From NCBI GenBank assembly GCA_023653785.1, contig JAMKCH010088115.1, forward strand, positions 31,955 through 95,954: a stretch of DNA of 64,000 nt. Reading direction: 5' to 3'. Position 1 is the stretch's first letter, and each line of letters opens with the position of its first letter. The translations under genes and the position numbers were made by a program. The notes beneath the pieces are model-generated. The model did not search any database. It saw nothing but the letters and a program-made list of their open reading frames with translations, and was not told where the DNA came from. Shown here one piece after another: positions 35,921 through 46,180 of this stretch. This DNA comes from Ophioderma brevispina (lineage: Eukaryota > Echinodermata > Ophiuroidea > Amphilepidida > Ophiodermatidae).

Positions 35921-37284
35921 CAGCCTATGTCCCCACAATTTTGAGAGCAATATCCAAATGATTCTCTTCAACAATCCACACTTGAACCCAAATTGACCCA
36001 AGCAATCCCTATGCCTCTGAAAGTAACTCAATCAGTGAAGGAAAATTCCAATGCCAAATTCTAAACTAAGCTTCAAATCTGTAAAATTAAGTCTGGTGAA
36101 ATTCATGGAATGAGACATAACAAGACTTGAAGAAGGAGCTTCAACATCCCTGAATAAGCACCAGATGTTGCAACAGACAAGTAGGAAACATCTTTGTTTT
36201 TAAAAACAGCATCGCGATGCCACGGTGTCAAGACATAGGTCCAAAAATGCCAACACAAAAATGACAGAAATATCCCCGCCGTTATTTTCTTCTTTGATTG
36301 CCAGCTCCCTGGACCTGCTGCGATTGCGACCGAAATACTATCATCTAGCTCATCATCAACATACGTGCCTATCAGCACATGGTTATATAGGCCAATATTT
36401 GGGTTGGCCTAGTCATAAACAGACCTGTATTTTTAGACCAAAAAGGCAACCAAGAGGGCAGGATGTCAAGAACTTTTCCAGATTATTTCACCAGATAGAC
36501 ATCAATCTCAGATCTGCTAGACCAATTTCCAACCATTTTAACAAAAGTACAAGAACCACACATTAAATTGAGAGACCAGTTCAAAACAATCATCAATCAG
36601 TTTAAAAAACAAAATTGACATGACATTTGTATGTCATTCCAATGTTTCAAATCAGAAAATCATTGAGATTCATTTATTAAATTTACCAAAGATGGATGCC
36701 AAACTATTTGTGACGTTTCCTCTTTTGTATACAGTCACTGACAGTTGAGAAATCATCCCATGTAATATTCTGTCTCAGGAAGATGACCTGTCTGTTATCA
36801 ATACTAAAACTCTTGTCTTGGGTATTCTGAGTAGCAAGCACCACACCCCTTACATATCCCAAAATGCACCTATTTGGAAATTGCCTGTTGATCAGGTCAT
36901 GTGACTCCATACATAGTGTATGGGTCCTTGGGGGACAACATCACTACCGGTGAAAACCTGTTGAAAATAAAGCACAACTCAGGTGACAAGAGTAAACTAT
37001 GGACCATACTAACTACTAGATTGGGCCAAAATACAATCCCTTCTCTACATCTGCAACTTAAAATCATCGCATGGAATATCTGCCCCAGGTCTTGTAGTCA
37101 CTCAGCTTTACATATAGTGCAGATGTTCACATTTTTGAGAGGATAAATCCAAACAACCATCTCTTACACATGACCAAACAAGGTCACTACGAATGACGGG
37201 GTACACTGGTACACTAAATGTACAATTTAGTAACCGATTTGCTAATTTGTATTATCAGTTTTGATGTCAACAGCAGATGAATTA

Positions 37285-37492
37285 AGTACCCGGATTACAA
37301 AGGTGACCTATTCCCAATGCACAAAAAGGGTACTTAAATGCACACTACTAGTAGGCCTACCTAAGGAATTTTGGACATAATCTTGTGGTTCCAAGAATTC
37401 TTAGGTAGCTTTTTATCCCTAAGTACTGATTGAACACATAGTAAAGTACAGATATACTGCAATGCATCTTGGGATTGGTTTAACTACCCTCT
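37285..37492. mobile_element. Second copy of the 1096-1386 MITE family (degraded)
   Basis: The right end, GCAATGCATCTTGGGATTGGTTTAACTACCCTCTG in sense order (positions about 37459-37492), parallels the right end of the element at 1096-1386. The interior TACCTAAG...CCTAAGTACTGA block is shared too. The left end is eroded and no target duplication is evident. Confidence 0.65.
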
Positions 37493-39984
37493 GCATGATA
37501 CCCTAGGTCAACTTCTTCCTACACTCACATACAGAGGTCACTGAACCGTGCCCTAGCCATTGAGATACAGAAACTGACTGTTAGAGAGAGTGAGCCTAGA
37601 TTTGTAAGATGGCTAAAGAATTCATCATTTATCTTGACATATGTCATTTCACTTTCAAGCCCATAAATCCATTCATTATTATTGACAAATAGGAAGCTTG
37701 GCGATGACAGATCCCATAAGTTTGTTAGGATTTATAGCTGGGGCCATCAAAATGTCACTCCTTTGCCTATGTTGTCACATCAACACAAAGCCCTGATTCC
37801 CCTCCATTTGCCTCGCACAAGGATGGTACCAATAGGGGGCAAGCCGGTAGGGGAGGGGTTGTTGGTGTTTTTGTCTGCCCGCTCAATTAACTGATTTGTT
37901 ACCTAAACACACTGATCTAATGGATAAAAGGTGTCTTCCTTTGCCCTATCCTTTAATCAATGTGGTATCCTACAGAGTGCTAACAGATTTCAACACCAGC
38001 CTGCAAAGCTGATCACAAGCAAATTGGATCAGTTAGGGATCTCCTAACACCAGGGAAAATACATCTTGGTTTTTACATTGTCAAGCTGAAATCATGTTTG
38101 CATGCCATCAACAGTTTGTGATGTGTGGAATAGCTATTCCACTACCCAAATCTAGGTTAACCTGTAGACTGTGGAGTTTGAACTTATTTAAAAAGGGTTG
38201 GTATACACAAGGATATAGTTCTATAATAATTAAAAACACTATCAGAGATCCACCGGAAAGAGTCCAAATATTTTAAATTTGCAAGAATAGCTGAAAAGTG
38301 AAGAATAAGTATGTAGAATTCTCATAAGCTATTTTTTCTAAGTCAAATTAATAGAAAATGAAGAAAACAGCAGTGCCCAAAGATATGAATCTCATGTTCA
38401 ATTACCTGTTGCAGTAAGTGTCCGTATGGACACTAATGACTGTAATACCCGATTTTGTCCTTGTAAGGTTGTTGTTGGACCTATAACTTTTGGGGTATGC
38501 TGGGATACATAAACTTGTTACTAACATGCAAAAATCATGTTTTTTATGATTTTTTTTAATTTTCTGGTTGAGGAAAACACTGATAGTGCCTTAAAGAACT
38601 TCAAACAGCCAATTTTCCTTTTTTTAATGATCAGTAACAACAACCAACAATCAATTATGGTAATATGGATATTTTGGAGGAAAACCTGAGAATAGATGTG
38701 ACAATCAAGTAGTAGGTGGCATAACTTGATCCTCTCAAAAATGTTTCAATTTTTTGTCTCTCCAAAGAAGACATAAATTGAATTCTATTTTGAAACATAA
38801 ATTAATATTTTATTACCTATTAAATTATTGAAAATGCAACACTGTCATTTGTGTTGCACACTGTGTCGCACAACTTCCCATAAACAGACATGAGTGAACT
38901 TTTGCAAAAAAATGAAAAGTGGCAAAAAGCTGCAAAACCGCATGATATCTGGCAAAAATACCTGAAATCAGGCTGAAAATCATTGAGAATGCATAAAGTT
39001 GGGCAACAAAAAAGGTGAATTAATTTTTTAATCTGAAAATTCCCATGCCTGCATCCTTAAAAAAAGGCATATATGTGTTTGTGCAAGTCACACAAGCAAA
39101 AAGACACAAGTATACCCCATCCCAATAACAGTTTCACCTTGTTGTCTATAAAACTAGTTCATTTTAATTAGTCAAAAACGTAAGTGCGTCAACATTAGAC
39201 AATACTATAACACAATGGGTTGTGCATACCTATATCATAGATCATACCCAATTACTGATGAGTTAATACAGTGATATATATAGATCTGTGAACTGTGCAT
39301 GGAAGTTGAGGCTATTGATAAATGTGGATTGAACAATTTTCTTGAAAACAATTAACACACATAATTTCAGCTACTTTCACAAACACACTTGACTTGGTCT
39401 CTGGCATTCTGTGACCAAAAAAAAAATCTATACCAATTTTCCCCCTAAAAGCCAATAGTGTAATAGCTGCTTACATGAATGGGGTAAACAGATGGTTCAT
39501 TGTTAATACTGCATCCAGCATGCTGATAATGACACATAAACTGACATTTTCTTTGTGACAAAAGCCACAAGATGATATTTTAAAGATCGCTATAGCTGGG
39601 AGGCAAACCTCTTTAAGTGAAGAAAAAGGAGTCTGGGGTCAACCCCAGGTCGGGTTCTTGAGAGAACGTCTTCCCATGGGATTGGATGCTCACATCTGTC
39701 TGGAAGTTGTTTCATCTTTATATATTTTGTCCTGAGAATATAATAGTTCTGGTAGTAAGCACAGGGAGTGTGGTATGTATGAGTGAAAGAAGGTCTTTTA
39801 ACTTTAAAGGTGCTTGTTCCGATTTATGTCTATTGTGTTCTCTACTTGATATGAGAGCCTGGCACTTGCACATACGCCCCATCAAGTACCGTGGGAAACA
39901 CACTTGCGGTTTTTATGGTAGAAGCAATAATGCACATTGCAAAGCCCTATTCAATACTGTGCTAAAATTGATGGTTAACCATTA

Positions 39985-40147
39985 ATTTGTCGGTTTTTTG
40001 TTTATATCTCGGAATGAAATGGATTTGAGGGCTCAAATTTCAGGACGACAATGAGAAAAATATGGCCTTTCATCTGATATCAAAATCGATACTACTTCCG
40101 GGTAAATCAGGGGGGTCCCAAAGACGATCGGAACATGCACCTTTAAA
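39985..40147. mobile_element. TTAA-flanked MITE family, fragment
   Basis: Matches the right half of the family at 8763 and 60399: ATCTCGGAATGAAATGGATT, AATGAGAAAAATATGGCCTT, ACTACTTCCGGGTAAATCAG, and the end CGATCGGAACATGCACCTTTAA. The left half is missing. Confidence 0.65.
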
Positions 40148-40189
40148 GTGATGCACCATTACATTTCAAGAGAGGGCATGGAAGTTTAG

Positions 40190-40356
40190 GTGGGGCAGAT
40201 TTTGAGGGCTTTAAGGAATTTTGACAGCATCTTAAAGGGTCTTGTGATTCTTAAAATTCTTAAGCACATTTAATCCCTAAATACCAGTGCATGTGCATTT
40301 TTATTAAGTATAGATACATTGCAATGTAGTACGGACTTGGTTAAAACCACCTTCGG
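40190..40356. mobile_element. Third copy of the 1096-1386 MITE family (fragment)
   Basis: It shares with the first copy the sequence CTTGTGATTCTTAAA, followed by TTTAATCCCTAAATACC-like sequence and ATACATTGCAATG near the right end. It is shorter and more diverged, and ends near CCACCTTCGG. It lies directly beside a fragment of another repeat family at 39985-40147. Confidence 0.55.
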
Positions 40357-40720
40357 CCTACTTCACAAAAGAAACATCCCAAATACCACACACAAAATCC
40401 ACATTACACACAAATCATGCACAATTTTGATCTGACACTAGGAATTGAAAAGCTCTTTCTAGTTAGTCATCTGTAAAAAGGTTTTAGGCAAAACCACTTG
40501 TTTCATCACATTCGTCACGTACCAGGAGCCAGCATGTGGTGCCCATTATGTGATGACGCCCTAAAAATATTCCCAAAATGTGCACCTATTAAAGTCCATA
40601 TCTCCTACATCCCTACAGTCACAGCCAGAAAGCTGTCACGCCCAGATGTTATTAAAAGTCATATTTGGCTCAGACGTACTAGCCAAGTTTTTATGGCTGC
40701 AAGCAGGCTGCCAAGAATTT

Positions 40721-41191
40721 GGCCATTTAGAGAGCAAAAACACTTGTGATATATTGTTATAATGCATTTATAACCTTTTCATTCATCCATCATGTTACAT
40801 CAGCAAAATCTGATGATCATAAAATCTCCAAAATAATATTTGCTATCCAAAATAATTACAATTGCATAAAATGTGATATTGATATCTGTTTAATATGTGT
40901 ATTATTAATTGTGTAATTTGAAACAATTTGGCTATAATTTATGGCCGAGGATATTGACACGATGATCGTGTCAATAGCCATTTCGGGTCGACGTTATTGT
41001 CACGATGATCGTGTCAATAGCCATTTCGGGCGATGTTATTGACACGATGATCGTGTCAATAGCCATTACGGGCGACGTTATTGACAATATATCACAAGTG
41101 TTTTTGCTCTCTAAACACTTGTTTGCTCTCTAAAAATTTCGGGCGACGTTATTAACAATATATCACAAGTGTTTTTGCTCTCTAAATGGCC
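40721..41191. repeat. Perfect 39 bp inverted repeat enclosing palindromic units
   Basis: The 39 bases at 40721-40759 (GGCCATTTAGAGAGCAAAAA onward) are the exact reverse complement of 41153-41191. A partial third copy lies at 41084-41116. The enclosed 393 bases carry three of the palindromic units described for 40952-41728. This is a long foldback structure. Confidence 0.92.
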
Positions 41192-41728
41192 ATTTCGGGC
41201 GACGTTATTGATGATCGTGTCAATAGCCATTTTGGGCGACGTTATTGACACGATGATCATTTCAATAGCCATTTCGGGCGGAGGATATTGACACAATGAT
41301 CGTGTGGTTGACCATATGGCAATCTGGAGAAATATTCAAATATGTTCCTTTGTTATTTATGCTCTAGCACCATATGGGAAATGTGGTCCTGGACAATATT
41401 TGACATATTTTTCCAGATGCTCCAGGAGAATATTCAAATATACTCCTTTTTTATTTATGCTCCAGGACCATAATGGCAAATGCGGTCCTGGACCATATTC
41501 GATCAGATTATTTATGCTCCAGGACCAGATTTCCAGATTATTTATGCTCCAGGACCATATGGTCGTGGACCATATGGTCCTGGAGCATATTTTCGGACCA
41601 ATATCTCATAGAAGCACACCTCACAGTATGCCTATCGGCTCCATAGCCATTCACTTTCTCACAGCCGATGATCGTGTCAATAGCCATTTCGGGTGATGTT
41701 ATTGACACGATGATCGTGTCAATAGCCA
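40952..41728. repeat. Array of palindromic units (TATTGACACGA-TGA-TCGTGTCAATA)
   Basis: Each full unit is an 11+3+11 palindrome joined to the next by about 17 bases reading GCCATTTCGGGCGACGT. Near-complete units are at 40952, 40995, 41037, 41242 and about 41700; truncated ones are at about 41205, 41285 and 41664. The first three have periods of 43 and 42. The block at 41310-41590 interrupts the array. The regular palindromes and spacers recall a CRISPR array, but the spacers are the same sequence and the host is an animal, so it is an ordinary palindromic satellite or foldback repeat. Confidence 0.9.
41310..41592. repeat. CTCCAGGACCATATGGTCC palindrome cluster with 22 bp hairpin
   Basis: TTATTTATGCTCCAGGACCA or variants occur at about 41385, 41452, 41509 and 41541, interleaved with GGTCCTGGA. 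At 41543-41564 and 41568-41589 two 22-base arms are perfect reverse complements around a GTG loop. The frame across it with repeated FMLQDH is a by-product of the repeat. Confidence 0.88.
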
Positions 41729-41741
41729 ATACTATTAGAAT

Positions 41742-41844
41742 AATAAAGGGATGAGTATTAACATAGTCCAACATAGTAAATCTGTATGCTAGTATCTTAT
41801 CTCAGCTCTGATTTTGGTTGTTAACTACTATTTTAAATGGTTGT
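41742..41844. repeat. 103 bp identical duplicate of 44947-45049
   Basis: Starts AATAAAGGGATGAGTATTAA and ends TTTAAATGGTTGT. It matches 44947-45049 apparently without a difference. This copy sits just after the palindrome array, 3.2 kb from its partner, across exon F and in a different intron. Confidence 0.9.
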
Positions 41845-42694
41845 CAATAGACACTTCCATAATTTATATAACAAATTGACCTTTATAGATACCAAGTAAT
41901 TTTGGTTACATTATGTTCTATACATTTACCAAATTTTAGTACCACAGTCCTGAAAAAATATCTTTGTATAAAATGCACATTCAGTGATCACTGTCAACAC
42001 CACAAGACAAAACAAGAAAATACAAGAGAAAACAAGAAAATACATGACAAATTAGTAGACCTACTTGTTATGAAGCACTTTATCTTTAACTAATTGCTCA
42101 ATTGAATACAAATTTCACATTTAGAAACGGGAAAGAGTATCGTCATAAAATTTGGAGGTAAACAAAGTAGCCCTCTTTAAGGTGAACCATCAGATTCTTG
42201 GATTTGAACCCCACACAACATATGGCATTAAACATAAAATGTTGGTATGATGAGACACCATGTATATTTTAGTCACATCTTCAAAACATGTTACCTGAAT
42301 TTCCATTATGATGAAATAGACAAAACTGATTTTTTTATTGTAGTTGTACTAAGGTCTATGGACCGTTAAAAATACAGCAATTACTACTCACATTAAAATG
42401 CTATATCAGATTTATATGAAATATTGGAATTAAGGTATATTGGTCAGAGTCTTTCATTTAAAATATGGAAATAATTTGTTGAAATCAGCCAGTACACCTT
42501 TAAGTAGTAAAATGAACTGTTATTTTAGGACACACCTCTCATCACAAGCCAGTACCCCAGTTTCATCTGGGTATAAATCAATTATTGTATCCATTCAAAA
42601 TATCTAGCAACAAATGTTGCATTTGACAGTCACAAGAATAATACAGACAAAAACGGTTTGTTGAATACGAAATTGAAAGACACAACTGGCTTAC

Positions 42695-42778
42695 CTTGCC
42701 GAATCTTGTTGCGTACGACCCCGTCAATAATGAGTGGAATATGATTATAGTTTCATCCAGATCCCATACAAATACTCT
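42695..42778 (-). CDS. eya: eya exon F (Eya domain start, HAD phosphatase motif I)
   Basis: An 84-base exon of 28 codons, phase 0 at both ends, between a TTTTCTACAG acceptor and a GTAAGCC donor on the minus strand. It begins [10 protein letters not shown] and continues [10 protein letters not shown]. The DLDET is HAD motif I (DxDxT). In Eya the first Asp is the nucleophile and the second the general acid/base and Mg-binding partner of the tyrosine phosphatase. All three key residues are present, so the catalytic motif is intact at this step. The first strand and helix of the Eya domain are highly conserved across animals. The remaining HAD motifs (Lys and the GDGxEE block) lie in exons outside the window. 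Confidence 0.98.
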
Positions 42779-44767
42779 CTGTAGAAAATACAACAAAAAG
42801 AGCATTGGTCAAGTATCTATGGAGATTAATACAGTCTCATCTCCCATGACACAGTTCAGTAACTGTCATTCACCATTATATTCATAGAAAACATTCCCTA
42901 AATTTTGAGTAAGAGTTATGATACCCAGACCCCACAAGCTCAGTTCATGTTAATGCACATAGGTGCATATTTCACTGAGCAGTGTCCTTGGTGGATGAGC
43001 ATATTGTAGTTCATGCTAGCAATCTTTTTATAACTCAAAATTTGGAACCCATTCTGCAGAGTCCATGATGTTGTGCCAAAGTCTACACTCATGTATTTTT
43101 GCCAAAGTCAGTCTTCACTCATGTATTAAACAGAATCCAATCCATACAGCAAAGTTTAACCCATGTAACAAAATCTATGCACTGTTTTCGTTACAAATGT
43201 CACCTCTATGTTCAATCTATGTCAAGTGTTGCACGTGCAGCAGGCTATTTTACCCGAGATAAGTCTGAAATATATCACACAATCTTTCAAAAATATCTAT
43301 CAAATATTTGGCTTCTAAGTTTTAACAATTTTTATCTATATTTTCAAAATAGAAAGGGCATGAAATTAGCCCGATTTGCCATGCTCTGTTCAAGCACCTC
43401 GACTCATAATCCAAACCTATTTAACCATGTGCTCTACTACTTTGCGGTATGAGGTGGGTGGTTCCTCAAAAGGATTAATGACATTATTAGGGACTGGTAG
43501 GGGCAATCCCCCAATCAGAGCCAGATAGCCGGGGCGGATTTACTCCGCCAGCAATTTGCTTACAAGCCAGGTGCACGCCAACTCATCGCCTGCTACCCAG
43601 AGTGCCCTCAGGCTGATCTCTCGACACTGATTGGTTGGATTTGCAAGCAAGCGAAGGTGAGCGCCCCCTCAGGCAAATTTAGCTCTTGCACTTATTGCCT
43701 AACTGTAATGTAACTTTTTCCTTCTTGTGCGACACAAGGCAGTAAACTGACAATTTAATTACACCGCTAATGCACTATATAATCCCATTTGGGGCAAAGG
43801 AAAAGGGGACAAAATCAGAAAGCATCCATCTTGTTTTCGCTTTTGGAAGAACTACCCTGCATTAATCTGACATGAATTAATTTATTAAAATATATAACTA
43901 CTATGTGCCTGCTTTGTTGTATACACACAAGAAAATTTTACATCTTGTGAGAAATTAAAGCACATGTGCTTCAACTGATAGACTCGCCCAAAAGTTTTAA
44001 CAGACAGAATAAAGCAAAAATTCAATATAAAAAAACAACCAAAAGGAAATGGTAAACTGCAAAGCAGACGACTGAAATGATTGGCACTCCAAAATCAAAC
44101 AATCAGAAACGCATATCCCCAGCTTCAGTCCTCGCTTGCTTCCTTGCATCAAAATGAAAATGAGCAAGCGACAATCGCAAAATTATCGGCCTGGATCTGA
44201 TAGCTTGGGGCTACTGACAAATCACTCCCTCCTTTCCCCCAACAGCTAGCAGTAATCACTTGAAATCCTCCAAAATATGGCAATTTTTTGCCCTGGATTT
44301 CAGGCTGGTAGTTAAAAAAAGAGTCTTGTGGGGATATGGTACATTGGGTTCCACAGACAGGAAAATTTTTTCCACTACACTTATCCAACTTTTCCCACTT
44401 TCTTGTGATGTATTTTTTATAGAAAAAAAATCCAGTTGCTGCTCATTTTGGTACTCATTTTCTCTTACGTTACTATACCATCTTGTTGTTCCGAGGTTCT
44501 TGTGAATGTAACAAGTACTGAGTGACTTCACTACTGTTAATAACTTAAGTGTATTCAGCTCTCATCACTAGGAAATATAAGCGAGTGACTAAGCCTAGTC
44601 TCTCATTGCGCCATGTAAGTCATATTCCCCAACCAACAAAAATGCACAGCCATAAGATTAAGGAAATAAACACCACAGACAAAGAATAGAAACACTTATC
44701 TTAAGGGAATACCCAACTTGTAATTTGTATTCACCAAACTTGGACAATTCAAAACAACTGGACCTAC
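42779..44767 (-). other. eya: eya intron between exons E and F
   Basis: A 1989-base intron with a GTAGGT donor and a TCTACAG acceptor. It contains one GC-richer unique patch at 43495-43690, listed separately as a candidate regulatory element. Otherwise it is A+T-rich with no gene seen. Confidence 0.85.
43495..43690. promoter_or_regulatory. GC-rich unique intronic element
   Basis: CCGGGGCGGATTTACTCCGC, CAAGCCAGGTGCACGCCAAC, TCAGGCTGATCTCTCGACAC and GAGCGCCCCCTCAGGC form a compact GC-rich island in intron E/F. TTTGCTTACAAG and CTTGCAAATCC-type pieces occur in both orientations. Candidate enhancer. No coding signal. Confidence 0.28.
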
Positions 44768-44928
44768 CTCTAAGCCATCTTCTGGCGGCGGTGAGGGGTT
44801 ATTTCTTCTCCCTCTCCCTGTCGTCCTATTCCTTCCTGAACTTTTTTGATTTACTCTTCCTTGACCTCTCCCCATACCATTTGTATCATCTAATTTAATG
44901 GAGGAATCGGTGGTGAAGGTGTTTTCAA
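44768..44928 (-). CDS. eya: eya exon E (basic linker GRGRRNNPSPPP before the Eya domain)
   Basis: A 161-base exon between a TCTCAACAG acceptor and a GTAGGTCC donor on the minus strand. Two leading bases complete an Ile codon, then 53 residues run to phase 0. The N-terminal part (ENTFTTDSSIKLDDTNG) is acidic and Ser/Thr-rich. The middle is strongly basic with Gly-Arg repeats (GRGQGR, TTGRGRRNN). The end, NPSPPPEDGLE, is the conserved segment that in all Eya proteins leads directly into the RVFxWDLDET start of the catalytic domain, which here opens the next exon. The basic stretch could serve as a nuclear localisation signal. That is inference from composition only. Confidence 0.97.
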
Positions 44929-44946
44929 CTGTTGAGACAAAATGCA

Positions 44947-45049
44947 AATAAAGGGATGAGTATTAACATAGTCCAACATAGTAAATCTGTATGCTAGTAT
45001 CTTATCTCAGCTCTGATTTTGGTTGTTAACTACTATTTTAAATGGTTGT
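44947..45049. repeat. 103 bp identical duplicate of 41742-41844
   Basis: Lies 18 bases upstream of the exon E acceptor on the minus strand, so it probably includes branch-point territory. Its identity to a copy in another intron suggests recent copying or an assembly error. Confidence 0.9.
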
Positions 45050-45639
45050 AGAAATTTCACAACTAACCAAAACTCAGCATAATAATCATAATTTGTATAG
45101 ATACTTTGTGTATAAATCTACATTTTTTTTACTTAACAAGAAGTTGAAAAGGTCAAAAATTGCATTCCATTTCTTAAATTAGAAAAAATCCTGATTGAAG
45201 CTATATTAACAAGTTGAGTAATAAGTGATGATAGAGAACTCCCTTATCATCTACTTCAACCATTTCAGTGCAACTCAAGATTCCCATTATGACAAAATAA
45301 ATTAAGCCCATTTTACAAATTTGGCAAACTTGTCAATACTTGTGATGGGTAGCTGGACATTAAATATTGAAACAAAAGCCAAAGAATGCTTAAACTTGTG
45401 TTAGTCAGGTAATTCTCTCACTAATCAAGACACTCAATTTATAAAAACAACTTATTTACATTTCGAAAGCGTGCGCCGCAATCCAAGAGTTAATATAATA
45501 GAAAAACTGCGGAGACTAGAATCTTCACATCATCCTATAATTTGAAGTGAAGTGATGAAAAAATCCTTTCCAAGACTCTTTTCACTATAGTCACCTTCAT
45601 CAAGAGAGTGCCAGTGTGACATAGGATAGCTCCTTTTTT

Positions 45640-46180
45640 TCAATTAAAGCACTACACCGGGCCACAACTTGTTCAGCTCATCAACGCAATGCACTGGCCC
45701 GGGGCCATCTACGTGGTGCACTTGTGGCCGGCCGAGTTCAACTCCTTTTGCGCTGGTAACTCGACACCTGATGTAGCCGAGCCATCAGGCCCACCAAGCC
45801 CTGAATCTGAGAGAGAGAAAATTGCTCCTCTTTTGATATAGTGGTTATCAAGCTAACACGTCTACAGACACTTCTGTGGAAAGTGATCCCACGGACGCAC
45901 TAGGTGAGTGCGATTATGGCCGAGGGGCAGAATTATGTTTCCTTGACCATTGCGCAAATTGGTGGTTGACTGATGAACCGGCGTCAACACTTAGTGAATA
46001 CGCTGCGATTGAGACCCGTATCCAATTGGCTACTCAACTACTCCGGCCATTACGGCCAAGGGACATTGTCCGGAAGGTGGCCGATCAGTCCGAAGCTCAC
46101 TCTATTAAAAGTCTTGACAAAATCAGCGGGCCAGTCACAAACATTGCCAGTAGCCAATGCACTCATTGATTTTGAAGTGG
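45640..46180. promoter_or_regulatory. GC-richer unique stretch in intron D/E
   Basis: About 540 bases with CpGs and G+C well above the neighbours: CACTGGCCCGGGGCCATCTA, TTGTGGCCGGCCGAGTTC, CTACTCCGGCCATTACGGCC and GTCCGGAAGGTGGCCGATCA. A 97-codon plus-strand frame crosses 45876-46169 without recognisable domain. A TATAGTGGTTATCA piece (45838) resembles a tRNA A box, but no matching B box or cloverleaf follows. Could be an enhancer or a decayed mobile element. Confidence 0.25.

Larger units (their letters stand above)
14686..42694 (-). other. eya: eya 28 kb intron between exons F and G
   Basis: The largest intron, 28009 bases, with a GTAAGC donor after exon F and a CTCACAG acceptor before exon G. 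It contains transposon-like elements (16110-16374, 20391-21218, 35003-35920, 37285-37492, 39985-40147, 40190-40356), the palindrome array at 40721-41728, a 1.3 kb duplicated block around the gap at 32226-32245, and most of the GC-richer candidate regulatory stretches. I find no independent gene. Open frames inside are short, lack family motifs and often begin at non-ATG codons. Confidence 0.85.

Noticed and set aside
41304..41696. 130-codon plus-strand frame with repeated FMLQDH-type units
   Set aside because: The repeats come from the palindromic CTCCAGGACCATATGG DNA repeat. There is no splice or start context and no domain.
40952..41728. Possible CRISPR array
   Set aside because: Palindromic units have regular spacing, but the spacers are the same sequence rather than unique, units are truncated, there are no cas genes, and the DNA is an animal intron.
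45830..45905. tRNA gene suggested by TATAGTGGTTATCA
   Set aside because: Only the A box resembles a tRNA. No proper B box, acceptor stem or anticodon arm could be formed.
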